Notes: generated by a model not told the origin, from the letters alone. DNA of 64,000 bases from Vitellaria paradoxa (GCA_019916065.1 CM034241.1:19917541-19981540); one strand, 5' to 3'. Shown: positions 41,998-54,769, counted from the stretch's first letter. Translations and numbers: made by a program.

Positions 41998-42616
41998 ATG
42001 GCTCCCAAAAGTGAATCGACATCTAATATGGAGATAACATCTCGTTTGGGCTACAAGCTATGCAACAACAATTTAAACGCATGAATGTTGTGTTTGGAGA
42101 GATAAAGGATAGAATGGATAGGCAAGACCTCCTAATTATAGGTCTACAAAAAGAACAATCCCAAAAAGGTTCCTTATAATAGAAGGCAAAGTAGGCTTGA
42201 ACTTAACCCATTGTTTGAATATGAAGCAGATAGTGGAGTTAAGCGTGAATTTGATGGAGATCAAAATTCTAAAGTTAAAGTGGGCGGGTTTAGGCCTAGG
42301 GAAGGTTTGTGAGAAAGGGGTCCTAAAAGGGATAGGTGGAATAGAGATGTAGTAGATGGGAATCTTGGGAACATTAAAATGAAAATTCCTTCCTTCCAAG
42401 GTAGAAATGATCCTGAAGCATATTTAGAATGGGAGAAAAAGATAGAGTTGGTTTTTGATTGCTATAACTATTCAGATGAGAAGAAAGTGAAGCTAGCTGT
42501 GGTTGAATTCAATGATTATACCATTGTTTGGTAGGATCAATTGGTGACTAATGGAAGGAGAAATAGGGAGAGGACTATTAGCAAATGTGGTGAATTGAAA
42601 GCTTTTATGAGGAGGA

Positions 42617-43897
42617 TGTTGGATTCAAGAAACGCAATAGAATAGATTTTTAAAATTTTTGTTCAGATTGATCATGCATGAAACATTATAAACTTCTTAT
42701 ACTATTATACTCGAAGTACAAAAACGAAACCAAATCAATAAATAAAATTGAACTTTTATCATTCCTTGATTTGATCTTGCCTTCTCGAACTTTTCTTCCC
42801 CGATGGTTAAAACTCCTAAGTTTTCTACTCTTTGTCCTATCAGGATCCTTTCAGGGTTTTTCTTACGTCTAATGTTGTGTGGGCAACCTAACAGATTGAT
42901 CCTTTATATAGGCAAGAGTAGAGGACCTAAGTGTAAATAAACATAAGTTGGCTAATTAAGAAATTATCCATAATTATCTCATAATTACGAATACATCCCC
43001 TAATAATTATACCTTACTCCACTAAAATGGTATAACTGAACTCCAATCCCAGTTTATTGAAATAATTTCATAAAACACCTTGTTCACTCTTTAATTCTAC
43101 AATTAAGCCCCTCTACTAGATATAGAGACAAGTAGAATTAAGAAGCTATCCAATTCCAATTGATACCTCCTTCCATATTCTAAGAACTATTATTCCAATC
43201 ATTTTGGGTAGGTCACCATCTCAATAACATATTATTAAGATGATCGAATCTGGATTTAATGATTAGTTAATATTCTTAATATGAATAATACTCCTATCTC
43301 AAATGAGATTGTGAATTCCTTCTTGATAATGTATGTTCCCTAGTTCTATGCAATAATTTCTCAAAACACTTAGATGTAGGCCTAATGATAATTAGCCTTA
43401 CTCCTAATGAATTAAAGTCATCATTGCATAAAATAGTGTCCATCATTATCTCAGGATTTAGAGAAACTATTTAGAGTGAACATAAGAAATATATCAATGT
43501 GGATAGTATAGCTTAGATGTGTTTCTTATTATTGTCCTGTTCATTGTCTTCCACACTAACACTTTAGATTCAGAGTCTACTACTCTAATGATTGAGATAA
43601 ATCATTCTATCATATAGAAATCTAAAATATTACAATCTTTTAGTTGAGATGTCCCCATCTCATCACTGACTATGAACAAATCTAGATTGATCAATACCTA
43701 GATTCATATCTCCTGTGTATGAAACACTTTCATGCACATGAATCAAGTTCATTAATCAATCAAGGATTACATTTATCATATAAAATTCATGCATCTATAT
43801 ATAATAAAGAAACTTTAGATAAACTAAATAAGAATTCTTTATTAAACTAAAATCTGTTCATTATCTAACATATGACTCAAGGGCATACATCCCAACA
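42617..43897 (-). mobile_element. Solo LTR of a Ty1/copia-type element
   Basis: 1281 bp with TGTTGG...CCAACA ends, flanked by the perfect target duplication GAGGA (42612-42616 and 43898-43902). On the minus strand it begins TGTTGGGATGTATGCCC, a start I associate with plant copia LTRs, and has a CTATATAAAGG TATA box near 42896-42906, which sets the orientation. No internal sequence, so it arose by recombination between two LTRs. Confidence 0.85.
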
Positions 43898-44229
43898 GAG
43901 GAGATTTGTGCCAAGCCACTACTATATGGATCTCTACTAGAAATTACAGAGTCTTTCACAAATAGATGGAGGTGGCCTTGATTGGAGCCAATATGGAGGA
44001 AGATAGGGAGGTAACCATGGCTTGATTTTTGAATGGGTTGAATAAGGATATAGCTAATGTGGTGGAATTGCACCACTATGTGGAGTTAAAAGACATGGTA
44101 CACATTTTTTTTTTTGGTAATTAGGACATGGTACACATAGCAATAAATATGGAAAAACAATTGAAAAAAAATGAGGCAGCAAGATATAATTCCAATTCAA
44201 ACACTTCTTGGAGACCAAACTGGGGAAAG

Positions 44230-44317
44230 AATGAATGAGGAGTCTTCATAACTAAATTCGAACCACCTAAGGCAATGAATGAGGAGTCTTCATAACTAAA
44301 TCTGAACCACCTAAGGC
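44230..44317 (+). repeat. 44-bp tandem duplication inside gag
   Basis: 'aatgaatgaggagtcttc' to 'ccacctaaggc' occurs twice back to back (44230-44273 and 44274-44317) with one or two differences. Confidence 0.8.
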
Positions 44318-44403
44318 TAAGGAAAATGTGTCCAACAAAAGCAAAGGTAATTCAAATTCTCAACCCATTCGCAATAGCAACATTAAATGTTTTAAGTGCT
44401 TGG

Positions 44404-46351
44404 TGACTAGTATGCATTATTGCATAATTCTATATCTATTGAGCATGCTAATTATGTAATTTTGCTTGTTATTGGCTAGATGTTAGCTTAATTATCTCAT
44501 TTCCATGTATTCTTGTTGTTTGTGTGTTTTAGTGATATAATTTGGTGGTTTAGCCCTAAATAACACTAAGAGTGCATGTGAGGAGGAGCCAAAGTAAGCT
44601 GGAGTAAGGAAGTGCAAGAATAGGCTTGGTGTCTTTTGGGGCATTTTGCCGAACACTTGGCACACATGGAGAAAACAGCTTGAAGACAAAAATGCCGACA
44701 TGTTCAATGACTTTCAAGACTTTCTCAACATCTCAAGATCCATCCCAAGGAATAAGATCAGTTACCATGGTGACTTAGGAGAAAGGAAATGGTCCGAAGT
44801 TCAAGATGGTTGAAGTGGTGTGTAGTTGAAGTTCTAGCTGGATACCCTATCCGTTTTTTAGTCATAACTTTTTGCTCACAACTTCGATTGACTTGATTTT
44901 TTTTGGGTTGGTAAGAAGACTCAAAGGGCTACAACTTTTGTGTTTTAGCCAAAGCCTGAATCCATCATCTTTATGGTTAAAATCGCATTGGAAGTTGAGG
45001 ACAGAAAGTTGTCAGGAGCAAAACATGAAATGAAGATGGACATTATGGTCCGAACACCCACACAGGTGTTCCAGACCACAGAGGGTTAATTTGCATGAAT
45101 AAATTATATTTTTAGGGCTTTTCATCTCCACTATATATAAGAAACTTATACAGCCGTTTAGAGAGTTCTAGGGGTTATTTTGTTGATAGTTTTCTGAGTT
45201 TTCATTACGTTTGATTGGAATATTTGGATTCAAGCATTAGGTTAAGTTGAAGTTTTCTATGGTTTGTGCATGTAAGTTACTTCGTATTCAATTATTTCAA
45301 TTTGATGCTTTAAGTTCAAATTTATTTCATTTTTCTTTTCACTTCTTTAGTTTTTAACATCTTCTTTTGTTTTCACTTTTTGTTTTACATTAATGGATGG
45401 TTTGCAAGTATATTTTTCTCTTCAAAGTTCAAGCATGTTAGGCTAGGGTTTGTTCTTGGCTTCAAGCCATTGAAGGTGGTGTGGTAGTTTGGTGAACTCA
45501 AACATAAAAGAATATTTTTAAATGAAATATCTTTTGATTTCTAATTGGAATCTCATAGTAAACTAGGGTTATTTCGAAATCAACTCACCCGTGTTACAAT
45601 CATAACTCGGTAATAAGTTTTCACTTGTGCACACCAAGTATTTGGATCAATGTCCCGGTGAGTTAGAAACATATTTTCTAAAACCCAAATTAGGTTTTCT
45701 TACAAAATCAAATCACCCGTGTTATAATCATAACTTGGTTACGATTGGCCACTCGTGCATACCAAGTGTTTGATTTAATGACCTGGTGATTTGAAACTTA
45801 TTTTCTTAAAACCATAACATGAGGTTTTCCTTCGAAATCGATTCACCCATGTTATAATTGAAGTCTGGTTACGAGTTGTTGCTCGTACACACTAGGTGTT
45901 TGATTCAATGTCCCAGTGAGTCCGAAACTAATTTCAAAAGCCTCCGCTTACCTTGAGTTCCATGAATTAGGTTTTAATGAAATATCTTCCGACCTAGCAA
46001 TGCATGTGTGTTTGTTAGGTTGAGTTACAAACGCGTTTGAGTAAACTACTACCCACTACCAGATTTGGTTCGAAACCAAGTTTATTTTAGTTATTTTATT
46101 TTCAGTATTTGCATTTTAATTTAATATCAGAATTTTTTCACTCCATCATTCTCAACCCAACCCTACTCAAGCATCTTATAAATCCAAAGTTAGTTTAGAG
46201 TAACTTAGGTTCACCTACTAACTAAGAGAACAAGTCTATAGCTTTTAACAAAACCCTCCCTGTTGAGATGATCTCGGTTCTCACCAAGTAAGACTACGAC
46301 CACTCTTTTGCACTTAAGAGGTGGACTCCGAACACATTTCAGGGTCGGTCA
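44404..46351 (+). mobile_element. Solo LTR of an Athila/Tat-type element
   Basis: 1948 bp from TGACTAGTATGC to GGGTCGGTCA, flanked by the perfect target duplication CTTGG (44399-44403 and 46352-46356), inside the gag zinc-knuckle codons. TATA box CTATATATAAG near 45132-45142. The last ~150 bp match the end of the LTR at 2523-4584. It contains three tandem units of about 125 bp (45570-45935). Confidence 0.9.
45570..45935 (+). repeat. Three ~125-bp tandem units inside the solo LTR
   Basis: Units share 'aatc(a/g)a(c/t)tcacccgtgtta(c/t)aat' and 'ca(c/t)accaagt(g/a)tttg(g/a)' and end 'ccggtgagt...gaaac'. The LTR at 2523-4584 has its own two-copy repeat at the comparable place (3988-4190). Confidence 0.7.
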
Positions 46352-46356
46352 CTTGG

Positions 46357-47231
46357 GAAAGGGGCCACATAGCTTCACAATGCCCAAATAAGAGAGTTGT
46401 GATTATGCTTGATAATGGTGAGGTGGAAACTAAAAGTGATGAGGGTGAGATGCCACCACTTAAAGATGCTAGTGATGAGAAGATTGAGTACTCAGTGGTA
46501 GATGAGTCTCTTGTTGCTAGGCGTGCTCTTAATACACAAATCAAGGAAAATGACATGGAGGAGAAAAAAGAGAAAATCTTCTATACTAGGTACTATGTTA
46601 ATAACAAGGTGTGTAGTGTGATCATAGATCATGGGAGTTGCACTGATGTGGCTAACATTACTCTTGTAGAAACCTTGGGGTTACCTATACTAAAACACCC
46701 TAGACTTTATAAATGACAATGGTTGAATGAAGGTGAGAAGATCAAGGTTAATGCACAAGTCTCAGTGTCTTTCACCATTGGCAGGCATAAGGATGAGGTG
46801 TTTTGTGATGTAGTTCCTATGCATGTTGGCCATTTTTTGTTGGAGAGACCATGGTAATATGATAGGAAGGTGATACATGATGGATTCCGAAGGAGGTACA
46901 GCTTTATGAAGGATAGAAAGCCGACTATACTTGTACTTTTAACTCCAAAGTAAGTCTATGAGGAGCAAATGAGAATGAAAAGTACAGAAGATGAAAAAAG
47001 AAAAAGAGAGACTAAAATTCAAGAGAGAAAGAACAGGGACAAAGGAAAGAGAGGGGAAGCCGAGAGTCTAAAACAAAGAGAGAGAGAAAAAGTAAAAAAA
47101 TAATAAGAACAAGAGTGAAGAAAAAATGAGGGAATGTGAGAAATAAAAAAATAATAAAGAGAGTGTTGAGAGCAAAACAATGAAAAAAGGCAAGTTTCTA
47201 CGCAAAAGAACGTGATATCAGTAAGGCATAT
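46357..47231 (+). pseudogene. Ty3/gypsy protease and charged linker, with stops
   Basis: After the zinc knuckle comes an acidic stretch, then the protease active-site region VIIDHGSCTDVANITLVETLGLP (about 46619-46690; the usual D-G/T-G/S triad is altered to D-H-G-S). In-frame stops are at about 46714 (TGA), 46856 (TAA at a likely Gln codon) and 46951 (TAA). A purine-rich K/R/E linker (46975-47165) joins to the RT, which is usual for this family. Not functional. Confidence 0.7.
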
Positions 47232-48050
47232 TTGTCTAACAAGCATATATTTATACTCTTGTACAAAGAAGTTTGCTCTAATACTAACGACATTGACAAT
47301 TCTCTTCCTACCACCGTTAGTTCTTTGTTGCAGGAATATAATAATGTTTTCCTTGATGATTTCCCTAGTGGATTGCCACCCATTAGAGGAATTGAGCATC
47401 AGACTGATTTTGTTACTGGAGCCGTGATTCCTAATCATCCAGCCTATAGAAGTAATTCCGAGGAAACAAAAGAGCTTCAGAGGCAAGTTGAGGAAATGGT
47501 AGCAAAGGGGTATATAAGAGAGAGCTTAAGCTTATGTGTAGTACCTGGCCTTTTAGTAACTAAGAAGGATGGGTCATGGAGAATGTGTGTAGATTGTAGA
47601 GCTATCAACAACATAACAGTAAAGTATTACCATCCCATTCCTAGGTTAGATGATATACTTGATGAGTTGCATGGGTCTTGCATTTTCACTAAAATAAATT
47701 TGAAGAGTGGTTATCATCAAATTAGGATGAGGGAAGAAGATGAGTGGAAAATAGCATTTAAAACTAAGTATGGGCTTTATGAGTGGTTGGTTATACCATT
47801 TGGTCCTACAAACCCACCTAACACATTCATATTAATGAACCATATTTTGCATGTATTTATAGGTAAGTTTGTGGTTATATACTTTGATGACATTTTGGTG
47901 TATAGTAAGAGTCTAGATGAGCATATAGATCATATAAGAAGTGTGCTTGAGATTTTAAGAAAAGAAAAGCTTTATACCAACTTTAAAAAGTGCACATTTT
48001 GCATGAAAAAGTTGTTTTTCTTGGATTTGTTGTTAGTGCAATGGGAATAG
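47232..48050 (+). pseudogene. Ty3/gypsy reverse transcriptase remnant
   Basis: An open stretch of 272 codons covering most of RT: LLVTKKDGSWRMCVDCRAIN, HPIPRLDDILDELHG, FTKINLKSGYHQIRM, a degenerate P-FGPTNPPNTF block (normally GLTNAPATF), and the catalytic YFDD in VVIYFDDILVYSKS (about residues 215-222). It runs out of frame after CTFCMKKLFFLD at 48050. The aspartates of the YFDD box are intact but neighbouring residues differ from consensus, as expected of an old copy. Confidence 0.85.
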
Positions 48051-49903
48051 AGATTGATGAAGAGAAACTAAAGGCAATCAAGGAGTGGCCTACGCCTAAA
48101 AGAATCACTGAGGTATGATGTTTTCATGGTTTAGCTAGTTTTTATAGGTGTTTTGTTAAAGACTTTAGCACCATTGCAGTACCACTCACTGAGGTAATCA
48201 AAAAGTCTATTAGGTTTCATTAGGGTAAAGAACAAGATCATGCATTTAATTTAATTCAAGAAAGGTTATGTCTTGCACCTATACTAGCATTACTTAACTT
48301 TAACAAAACCTTTGAGATTGAATGTGATGCCTCAAGAATAGGTGTTGGAGCTATTTTGATATAGGATAGACGACCCATTGCCTATTTCAGTGAGAAGTTA
48401 GGTAGAGCAGCCCTGAACAACCTGACATATGACAAAGAGCTTTATGCATTTGTTAGAACCCTTAAGATGTGGCAGCACTACCTATGCCCTCGAGAGTTTG
48501 TGATCCACACTGACCATGAGTCTTTGAAATAGTTCAAGAGCTGAGGTAAGCTGAACAAAAGGCATGCTGACGGATGGAGTACAATGAAACATTTCCTTAC
48601 ATTATAAGGTATACAAGATAAGAAAAATGTAGTTGCAGATGCATTATCCAGAAGGTATATATTTCTCACTTCTATCAGTGCTAAATTACTTGGTTTGAAC
48701 ATTGAAAGATATATATACCAATAATTCTGATTTTTCTAGTGTTTACATGGCATGTGAAATGGAAGCATTTGGTAAGTTTTACAAGCATGATGGCTATTTG
48801 TTCAAAAAGAATAAGCTGTATGTGCCTAACTATTCAACTCGTAAGTTGTTAGTGCGTGAGGCACATGGTGGGGGATTAATAGGGCATTTTGGTGTTAAAA
48901 AGACCTTAAAGGTTTGTATAAGCATTTCTTTTGGCCTAAAATGAAGAGAGATGTTACTCGCATATTAATAGATGTATTATATGTAAAAAGGCTAAGTCTA
49001 GGGTTTTACCACATGGGTTGTATACACTTTTACCTGTACCTAGTGAGGTATGGATAAATATTTCTATGGACTTTGTTTTAGGGCTACCTAGGTCAAAAGG
49101 AGGAAGAGATTCTATTTTTGTAGTAGTTGATAGAATTAGTAAGATGTCACATTTCGTTCCTTGCTATAAAACTGATGATGCCACAAGGAAATAGTGTGAC
49201 TCCATGGTGTACCTAGGAGTATTACATTTGATAGGGATGTTAAGTCCCTAAGCTACTTTTGGAAAGTGTTGTGGGGTAAATTGGGCACTAAACCCTTGTT
49301 TTCTACTACTTGTCACCCACAAATAGATAGACAGACTGAGGTAGTTAGTAGGACTTTAACTCAACTTTTATGCACTATTATTCATAAGAATTTTAAAACT
49401 TGGGAGGAAAGTTTGCTATTCATAGAGTTTGCATATAATAGGACAGTGCATTCTTTTAGTTCTTATTCTTCTTTTAAAATTATTTATGATTTTAATCCAC
49501 TTACTTTTATGGATTTGATGCCTTTACCTATTGATGATAGGAGTAGCTTGGATGGAAAGAAGAAGACTGAATTAGTCAAGTCAGTCCATAAAAAAATGTG
49601 CCTTCAAATTGAGAAAAGGAATGAGCAATATGCTTCCCAAGCCAACAACGGAGGAGGCATGTGACATTTGAACCAAAAGATTGGGTCTGGGTTCACATGA
49701 GAAAAGAGAGATTTCTAGCCCATCGAAGGACTAAGTTGTATCCAAGAGGAGACGGTCCATTTCAAATCCTTGACAAGATTTATGACAATGCTTACAAAGT
49801 GGATTTACCAGGTGAGTACAATGTTAGTACTACTTTCAGTGTTATTAATCTTTCTTTTTTTGATATAGGTGATGATTCAAGTACGAATCCTTTTAAGGAA
49901 TGA
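48051..49903 (+). pseudogene. Ty3/gypsy RNase H, integrase and C-terminal module, heavily decayed
   Basis: RNase H pieces: FEIECDASRIGVGAIL (about 48311-48358), [14 protein letters not shown], and [10 protein letters not shown] (about 48499-48530), with stops between them. Integrase pieces: [21 protein letters not shown] (48846-48910), the first catalytic D in [13 protein letters not shown] (about 49063-49100), the second in TFDRDVK (about 49227), and FIEFAYNRTVHS (about 49420). Bases are missing around 49185-49195. The last part (49661-49903) encodes DWVWVHMRKERF...YPRGDGPFQILDKI and GEYNVSTTF, a typical C-terminal integrase segment. No continuous frame remains. Confidence 0.8.
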
Positions 49904-50720
49904 TGAGTATTAAGGAACATCAAGTGCTAAAGATCCGTTGCATGTTCTGGATGGGCCAATAGCTAAAGATAGGGCAAAGAAGATCAATGAAGCAATGCTT
50001 GGACTTGTTCAAGACATTATTCAAGATGGGCTTGAAAAGGAGAAACTGAGATTTGTGCATGTGATCCAAGCCAAGGAGAATGGCCTAGACCACTAAAACT
50101 AGCAAGGAGTTCGGCCAAGGCTACCATTCAGCCCAGGCTTGAATTGAAGAAGTGAATTAGTCTTTTAAAGAATGTTTTAATTATGTTTTAGGTTTTATTT
50201 TATGTTTAAGACATGTTGAGTTTTAAAACTTACTTTAGGCTTTAAGTTTGGGTTTTAAAGTTATATTTTAAATATAATTTAGGCTTGCGTTTGTGTTTTA
50301 ATATTTTTGGGCCAAACTATACTAATTAAAATGGCCCATGAGTGTGACTTTAGTAGGACAAATTTTGGCTTTTAATTAGGTTCAGTTTTTTTTGTGAACA
50401 CTTAAAAAATTAAGGATTAAGCCATCAATAAGAGAATAAAATATTATTTTATATTAATGTGAGGTGTGTTTTCCTTTTATTTTTCAAAGAACTTCTGAAC
50501 TTATTAAGAATTCATTCTTGTGGCGTTCTTCTATTTTCAATCTAAGGTTCTTGATTCAAGAAATCAACGGGTATTGGTTCTACATTCTTTGATCTTGATA
50601 TTAGCTCTCTTGCGTAAATTGATCATGGGTTTGAGGCATTCGACTAAAGGTTTACATCACCAACTCTGATTAATATCCTCCATAAGGAGTTCACAAGATT
50701 TAAGAAAAGATATTAATTTG
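49904..50720 (+). other. 3' end of pol and probable 3' LTR of the Ty3 element
   Basis: To about 50095 a frame like DGPIAKDRAKKINEAMLGLVQDII, the usual C-terminus of this pol type, is readable. After a purine-rich stretch the sequence (about 50160-50720) is AT-rich and LTR-like ('ggcccatgagtgtgactttagtaggacaaattttgg'). The partner LTR was not located, so the borders are not fixed. Confidence 0.45.
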
Positions 50721-52929
50721 TCTTACTATAGGATTAACAATAAAGGCCACAAGCTTGATACCTTACTAAATTTTTATAACTTAAGAGTTTTTAAATTTAT
50801 TTATCTAATATTTTTAAAAATTCCATTAACATACCAACCATTAATATCTAATTTTATAGTATAAAATAATTAATCAAGTTATGTCAATTTTGAATTAAAT
50901 AAAATATTAAATAATATGATATTAATCTTATCCTAATCTCATTAAAATATTGATATCATACAACAATAATTATGCATTAAAAGTGCTGTGGCATCCCTAA
51001 ATCCATATGACATGTTATCAAACATTCATAATAGATTACAAAGAAATAAATAAATAAATTAACCCTTAATTAACAGTTTCCTAAAAGGGAAAAATTACAT
51101 TAATAAAAAAAACCTAATCTAGGCTTCTTGAGTCCAAGACCATCTTCCAATAGCTTGCTCTTTGCCATTGAAATTTGGGTTAAGGGCATTTTGGATATTT
51201 CTCAAATTTTATGGAGTAACTTCATAAATATAAAAACCTTGTGGATTGACAATTTAATTTAAAAAAACTTGCCTAGCAAGCTTTAATTTTAAAAATACCA
51301 AAAGTTCTATCAAATTCTAGTATTGCCCTGTGTTATTTTAAAACTTCTCAGTTAAGTCCAGCTTTAATTACAAAGCAATATAGGACTTTAGAGAAATTAC
51401 AAAATAATCCTAGGGTTCCAACAACATTGCAATCATGCCCTCTTCCCCAAATACAACCTGTACGCTGCCGCAACCATGAAGAAAGCCAACACAATGATGC
51501 TAGCAATTATAACTGCATACAAAAAATCTGGCAATAGTTATTGCATAAACCAAAAATCTGGCAAAGCGCTAAACAAAATCGATGACTACAAAAAACCCAT
51601 CTCCGCCAGATCAAACACTACGTGGATCCATCTCTGCCATATCCAAACTCCTACCAAAAAAATATGGCTTCACAGATAAAGAGGGAACCAGAACCTGCCT
51701 ACTTTACACCGCGAGAGCTACGGGCAGCTCCACAGCCACCGTGCACGATGCATCGCGCAGGCAACCCGTGTCCAGCCTCCATCCCGCCACCACACAGGTG
51801 TGTTTGTGGGATTCTATTGTTTGAAGCCTACAGCAGATCTCCAGCGAGGAGATGAACCAACATCACTGCGATCTCTGCCGTTACAGCGGTGGGCAACATC
51901 ACTGCCACCATGCGTGATGTACCGCTAAGGTGATCTGCGATTCAGTCTTCCATCCCGCTAACGCACTACGACCACACACAGCCTCCAACCGATGTGTTGC
52001 TACCGAACATTGCGTCCACCTCTGATTACGCCGCGGCACCACCATCAAGTTCGGTCATTCCTTTTTTTTTTTTTTTTTTCTTTTCAGGCTTCTTTACCAC
52101 ATGAGCAACTTTTCTTTGGGTCATTCTCTTTTTTCTTTGTTTTTATCCATATGATCTCAACTCCAGTGAACAAGGATTGAGACCAAAGTTACAAAAGGAA
52201 TACAACAAGTACATACTTAAAACAAAAAAAAAAAATAATTACAGAGAATTATAAATTCAAAAAATAAAATTAGAAGGGAAATTATCGTTCCAAAAATAAC
52301 CACCCTTCTATTACACCCATTAAAAAAAAATCTACTGCGAATTAGGGTTCCATTCATCTTGAAAAAAAAATTGATGCCATATTTATGCATAATTAAGATT
52401 ATGCTATGAATTCAACAAAAACTCTAATACAAATTGTTGGTTTTCATAGAATATGGTATGAGAAAAATACCTTAATCCCAAGCTTGAAGGTTACAAAGAT
52501 TGCAGATGCATATCTAAATGACTCTTGATTAGCAATTCAGCCATCCAAGCCATTCTTAATTTTCTCTCTAGATGGTATGTGTGTGGTCACGTACTGGTCT
52601 TTGTGGCTTAATTTAGTATATATCAAAGAAGATGCAAGTATATGAGATATTATCCTACTACATTAGAGAAAAATCTCTCAACCACTAAGAGAATCTCTCA
52701 TCCACTCTCATCTCCTGATATACGTTCAGTGTACATAACGTATATAAAAATAATATATCAACAACTGAGAAGATAAGGTATAGAAAAATATCTTAACCAT
52801 CTAGAGAATTTTTCTCAACCACTCAGCCATATCCTGATATAGGCTATATCTGCATATAATTTATAACTCTTTTTCAAACAAAAAGATAATTGTTAAGCCA
52901 ACTAGACCTAGGCCCATCAAAATTAAATT
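50721..52929. other. AT-rich non-coding DNA
   Basis: No gene or element border could be supported. A more GC-rich patch (51420-52050) has short overlapping open frames on the plus strand without domains. A long T-run lies at 52062-52079. Confidence 0.4.
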
Positions 52930-53629
52930 AAGTTAGCTTGGTGTCGCTACCGAATTCGCGTGTTGGGGTTAACAAGCGTAGGTTGTGAGTCTTTGTTACA
53001 GTATGGTGCATCTGAGATCTATTAAATGTGGAAAATTATATTTTGTTTTGAAATAGGGCATTGATTACATAGATTAGGAGTCACCACCCGACACTTTCAA
53101 AATTGGTGTGCCAAGAAACCCGAGTATTAGTTTAAGTTTAAAAGTGTTTTGATTTATGATTTTAAAATTGTGACAAAAGGCTTATTTTAGTGACTCTCGA
53201 CTAGTTTGTGTAATCAAAGATAATGGGTCCGGGGGTTTGACTACGCATGGAAACTGTTACGCCTGAATACCTAGGGATATTCCTTTACGATTGTAATCTC
53301 ATAATATAATATTGTGGATTATAGCAATCATAGCATACAACCTATGAATGTAAATGATGTGTAAAATATGAGGTGGTTGAGCTTAGCTCGTGTGTGCATG
53401 TGTAGTGAAATGTTAGCCTACGTGGCAATGATGCACCATAGGGGGTTCTATATACTGGTTTGACTCTAAGTGCATGTTAAAGACTATGTTTACAAAGGGG
53501 GATGAGATTTGAACTGGGAAACTATGTTTGACATAGAACTGGACTTTTGTAAGCTTTGTACAACAGTATATGTATGCTAATAATGAATATAGACTATGAA
53601 AACCAATATGACCAAACTCAAACTAAGTG

Positions 53630-54740
53630 CTCAAGCTACCTACTTACCCTGCAAAGGGATCAGGTTAATCGTAGTTCAGACCTAAGGTGGTCCAAACTAA
53701 GTGTTTATGTGATGATAGATGTGTGTGGGAGCCTCACTCTAAGTGTGGGTTGCGCTTCGTGCAAATGGTCTATGAAGATCGTGGAAACCGCACTCAAGCT
53801 ATTTGCTCAAGCTATCTATATACCCTACTAAGGAATCAGGTCGATGTACCTTTGGGACAATGCCTAGTGCATGTAGATGGGATGTGTAGATGTGTTATCA
53901 GAAAGTGACCGATAGGGTCAGTGCTATATACAGGATTAGTATTAAGGAGCCTCGCTCCGAACATGAAATGAGGGAAAGAAAAATCCTAGCTCTGGGTATG
54001 TGTTAGGAGTCATTATCTTTGTATTGTGAGGGCCTATCTCTAAGATTAAAATGAAAGTTAGCACATAGCGAATAACTTGAGAAGAGAGCATCGTTTTAGA
54101 TAACAAAAGATAGTCAGCACTTTGTGCTTGATTGAAAAATGGAGTCGAGCTCTAGATGAGAGAAAATAGTTAGTGCCTAGCGTATAACTGGCAGAAAGGA
54201 GCCTTGCTCCATTGGGGAAAGGATAGTTAGCGCTTAGCGCATGACTGGAAAATGGTTAACTTAAGAAAGAAGCCTTACTACAAATAAGAAAGATAGCTAG
54301 TGTCTAGCTCATAGTTGGGAAAGGATCCTAGTTTTAAGGTAGCGTCTTGTGCTATGATGATCGAACTCAAGCCTTTTGCTTAAGCTGCTTATGTACCCTG
54401 TTAAAGGATCAAGTCTACCTAGCTCTTAGCTATGGTTGAAACTATGTGTTTGGGTGTTTATACTAGATGAATGTAATAGCTCAGCTCTAAGTTAGTGCTT
54501 GGTGCCTGATGGTCTATAAAGACCAAGATGACCAAACTAAAGCCATTTGCTCGAGCTACCTACATACTCTTTTTGAAGGGATCAGGTCTATGTAGCTCTA
54601 TAGCAGGGTTTGAACTGAGGTAGGAAGGTTTAAAGACATAAAGCTTAGCTCTAAGTTAGCATTTGACGCTAGGATGACGGGACTCAATCCCTCTGCTTGA
54701 GCTACCTATGTACCCTGTTAAGGGATCAGGTATACGTGGC
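53630..54740. repeat. Dispersed ~34-bp modules
   Basis: Variants of 'gctacctatgtaccctgtta' plus 'agggatcagg' occur near 53635, 53809, 54391, 54555 and 54698, each preceded by 'ctcaag' or 'cttgag'-like bases and mostly followed by 'tagctct' or 'tggctct'. Spacing varies from about 140 to 580 bp, so this is not a simple tandem array. Confidence 0.65.
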
Positions 54741-54769
54741 TCTTAGTAAGGTGATCTATGGAAGGGAGC
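54060..54769. repeat. Degenerate precursor copies of the minisatellite
   Basis: Scattered pieces of the 58-bp unit (for example 'gatagttagcgcttagcgcatgactgg' near 54225, and 'ggagccttgctcc' near 54200) occur between the ~34-bp modules, before the regular array begins. Confidence 0.5.

Larger units (their letters stand above)
41998..46400 (+). pseudogene. Ty3/gypsy gag, split by two solo LTRs
   Basis: ATG at 41998 opens MAPKSEST. The gag core KMKIPSFQGRNDPEAYLEWEK (about 42378-42440) continues to KAFMRRML (42616), is cut by a solo LTR and resumes at 43898 with RRFVPSHY. The zinc knuckle begins CFKCL at 44390-44403, is cut by the second solo LTR, and resumes at 46352 as GRGHIASQCPNKR. Stops include TAG at about 42533 (Trp position) and others downstream. 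A 44-bp stretch is duplicated at 44230-44317. A short stretch at 44100-44125 repeats 'gacatggtacacat' around a T-run, a likely small insertion. Confidence 0.8.
41998..50160 (+). mobile_element. Decayed Ty3/gypsy element with two solo LTRs inserted in gag
   Basis: Plus-strand order: gag (41998-44403, resuming at 46352), protease, a K/R/E-rich linker, RT, RNase H, integrase and a C-terminal module ending near 50095. It contains a copia solo LTR (42617-43897) and an Athila/Tat-type solo LTR (44404-46351). Many in-frame stops, frameshifts and a deletion in integrase show an old insertion. The RT box YFDD and the linker type fit the chromovirus side of Ty3, but no chromodomain could be confirmed. 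Confidence 0.8.

Noticed and set aside
51420..51860. Host gene exon suggested by the more GC-rich patch with overlapping frames
   Set aside because: Three frames are open at once, with no domain, no splice pattern that I can support and no continuation.
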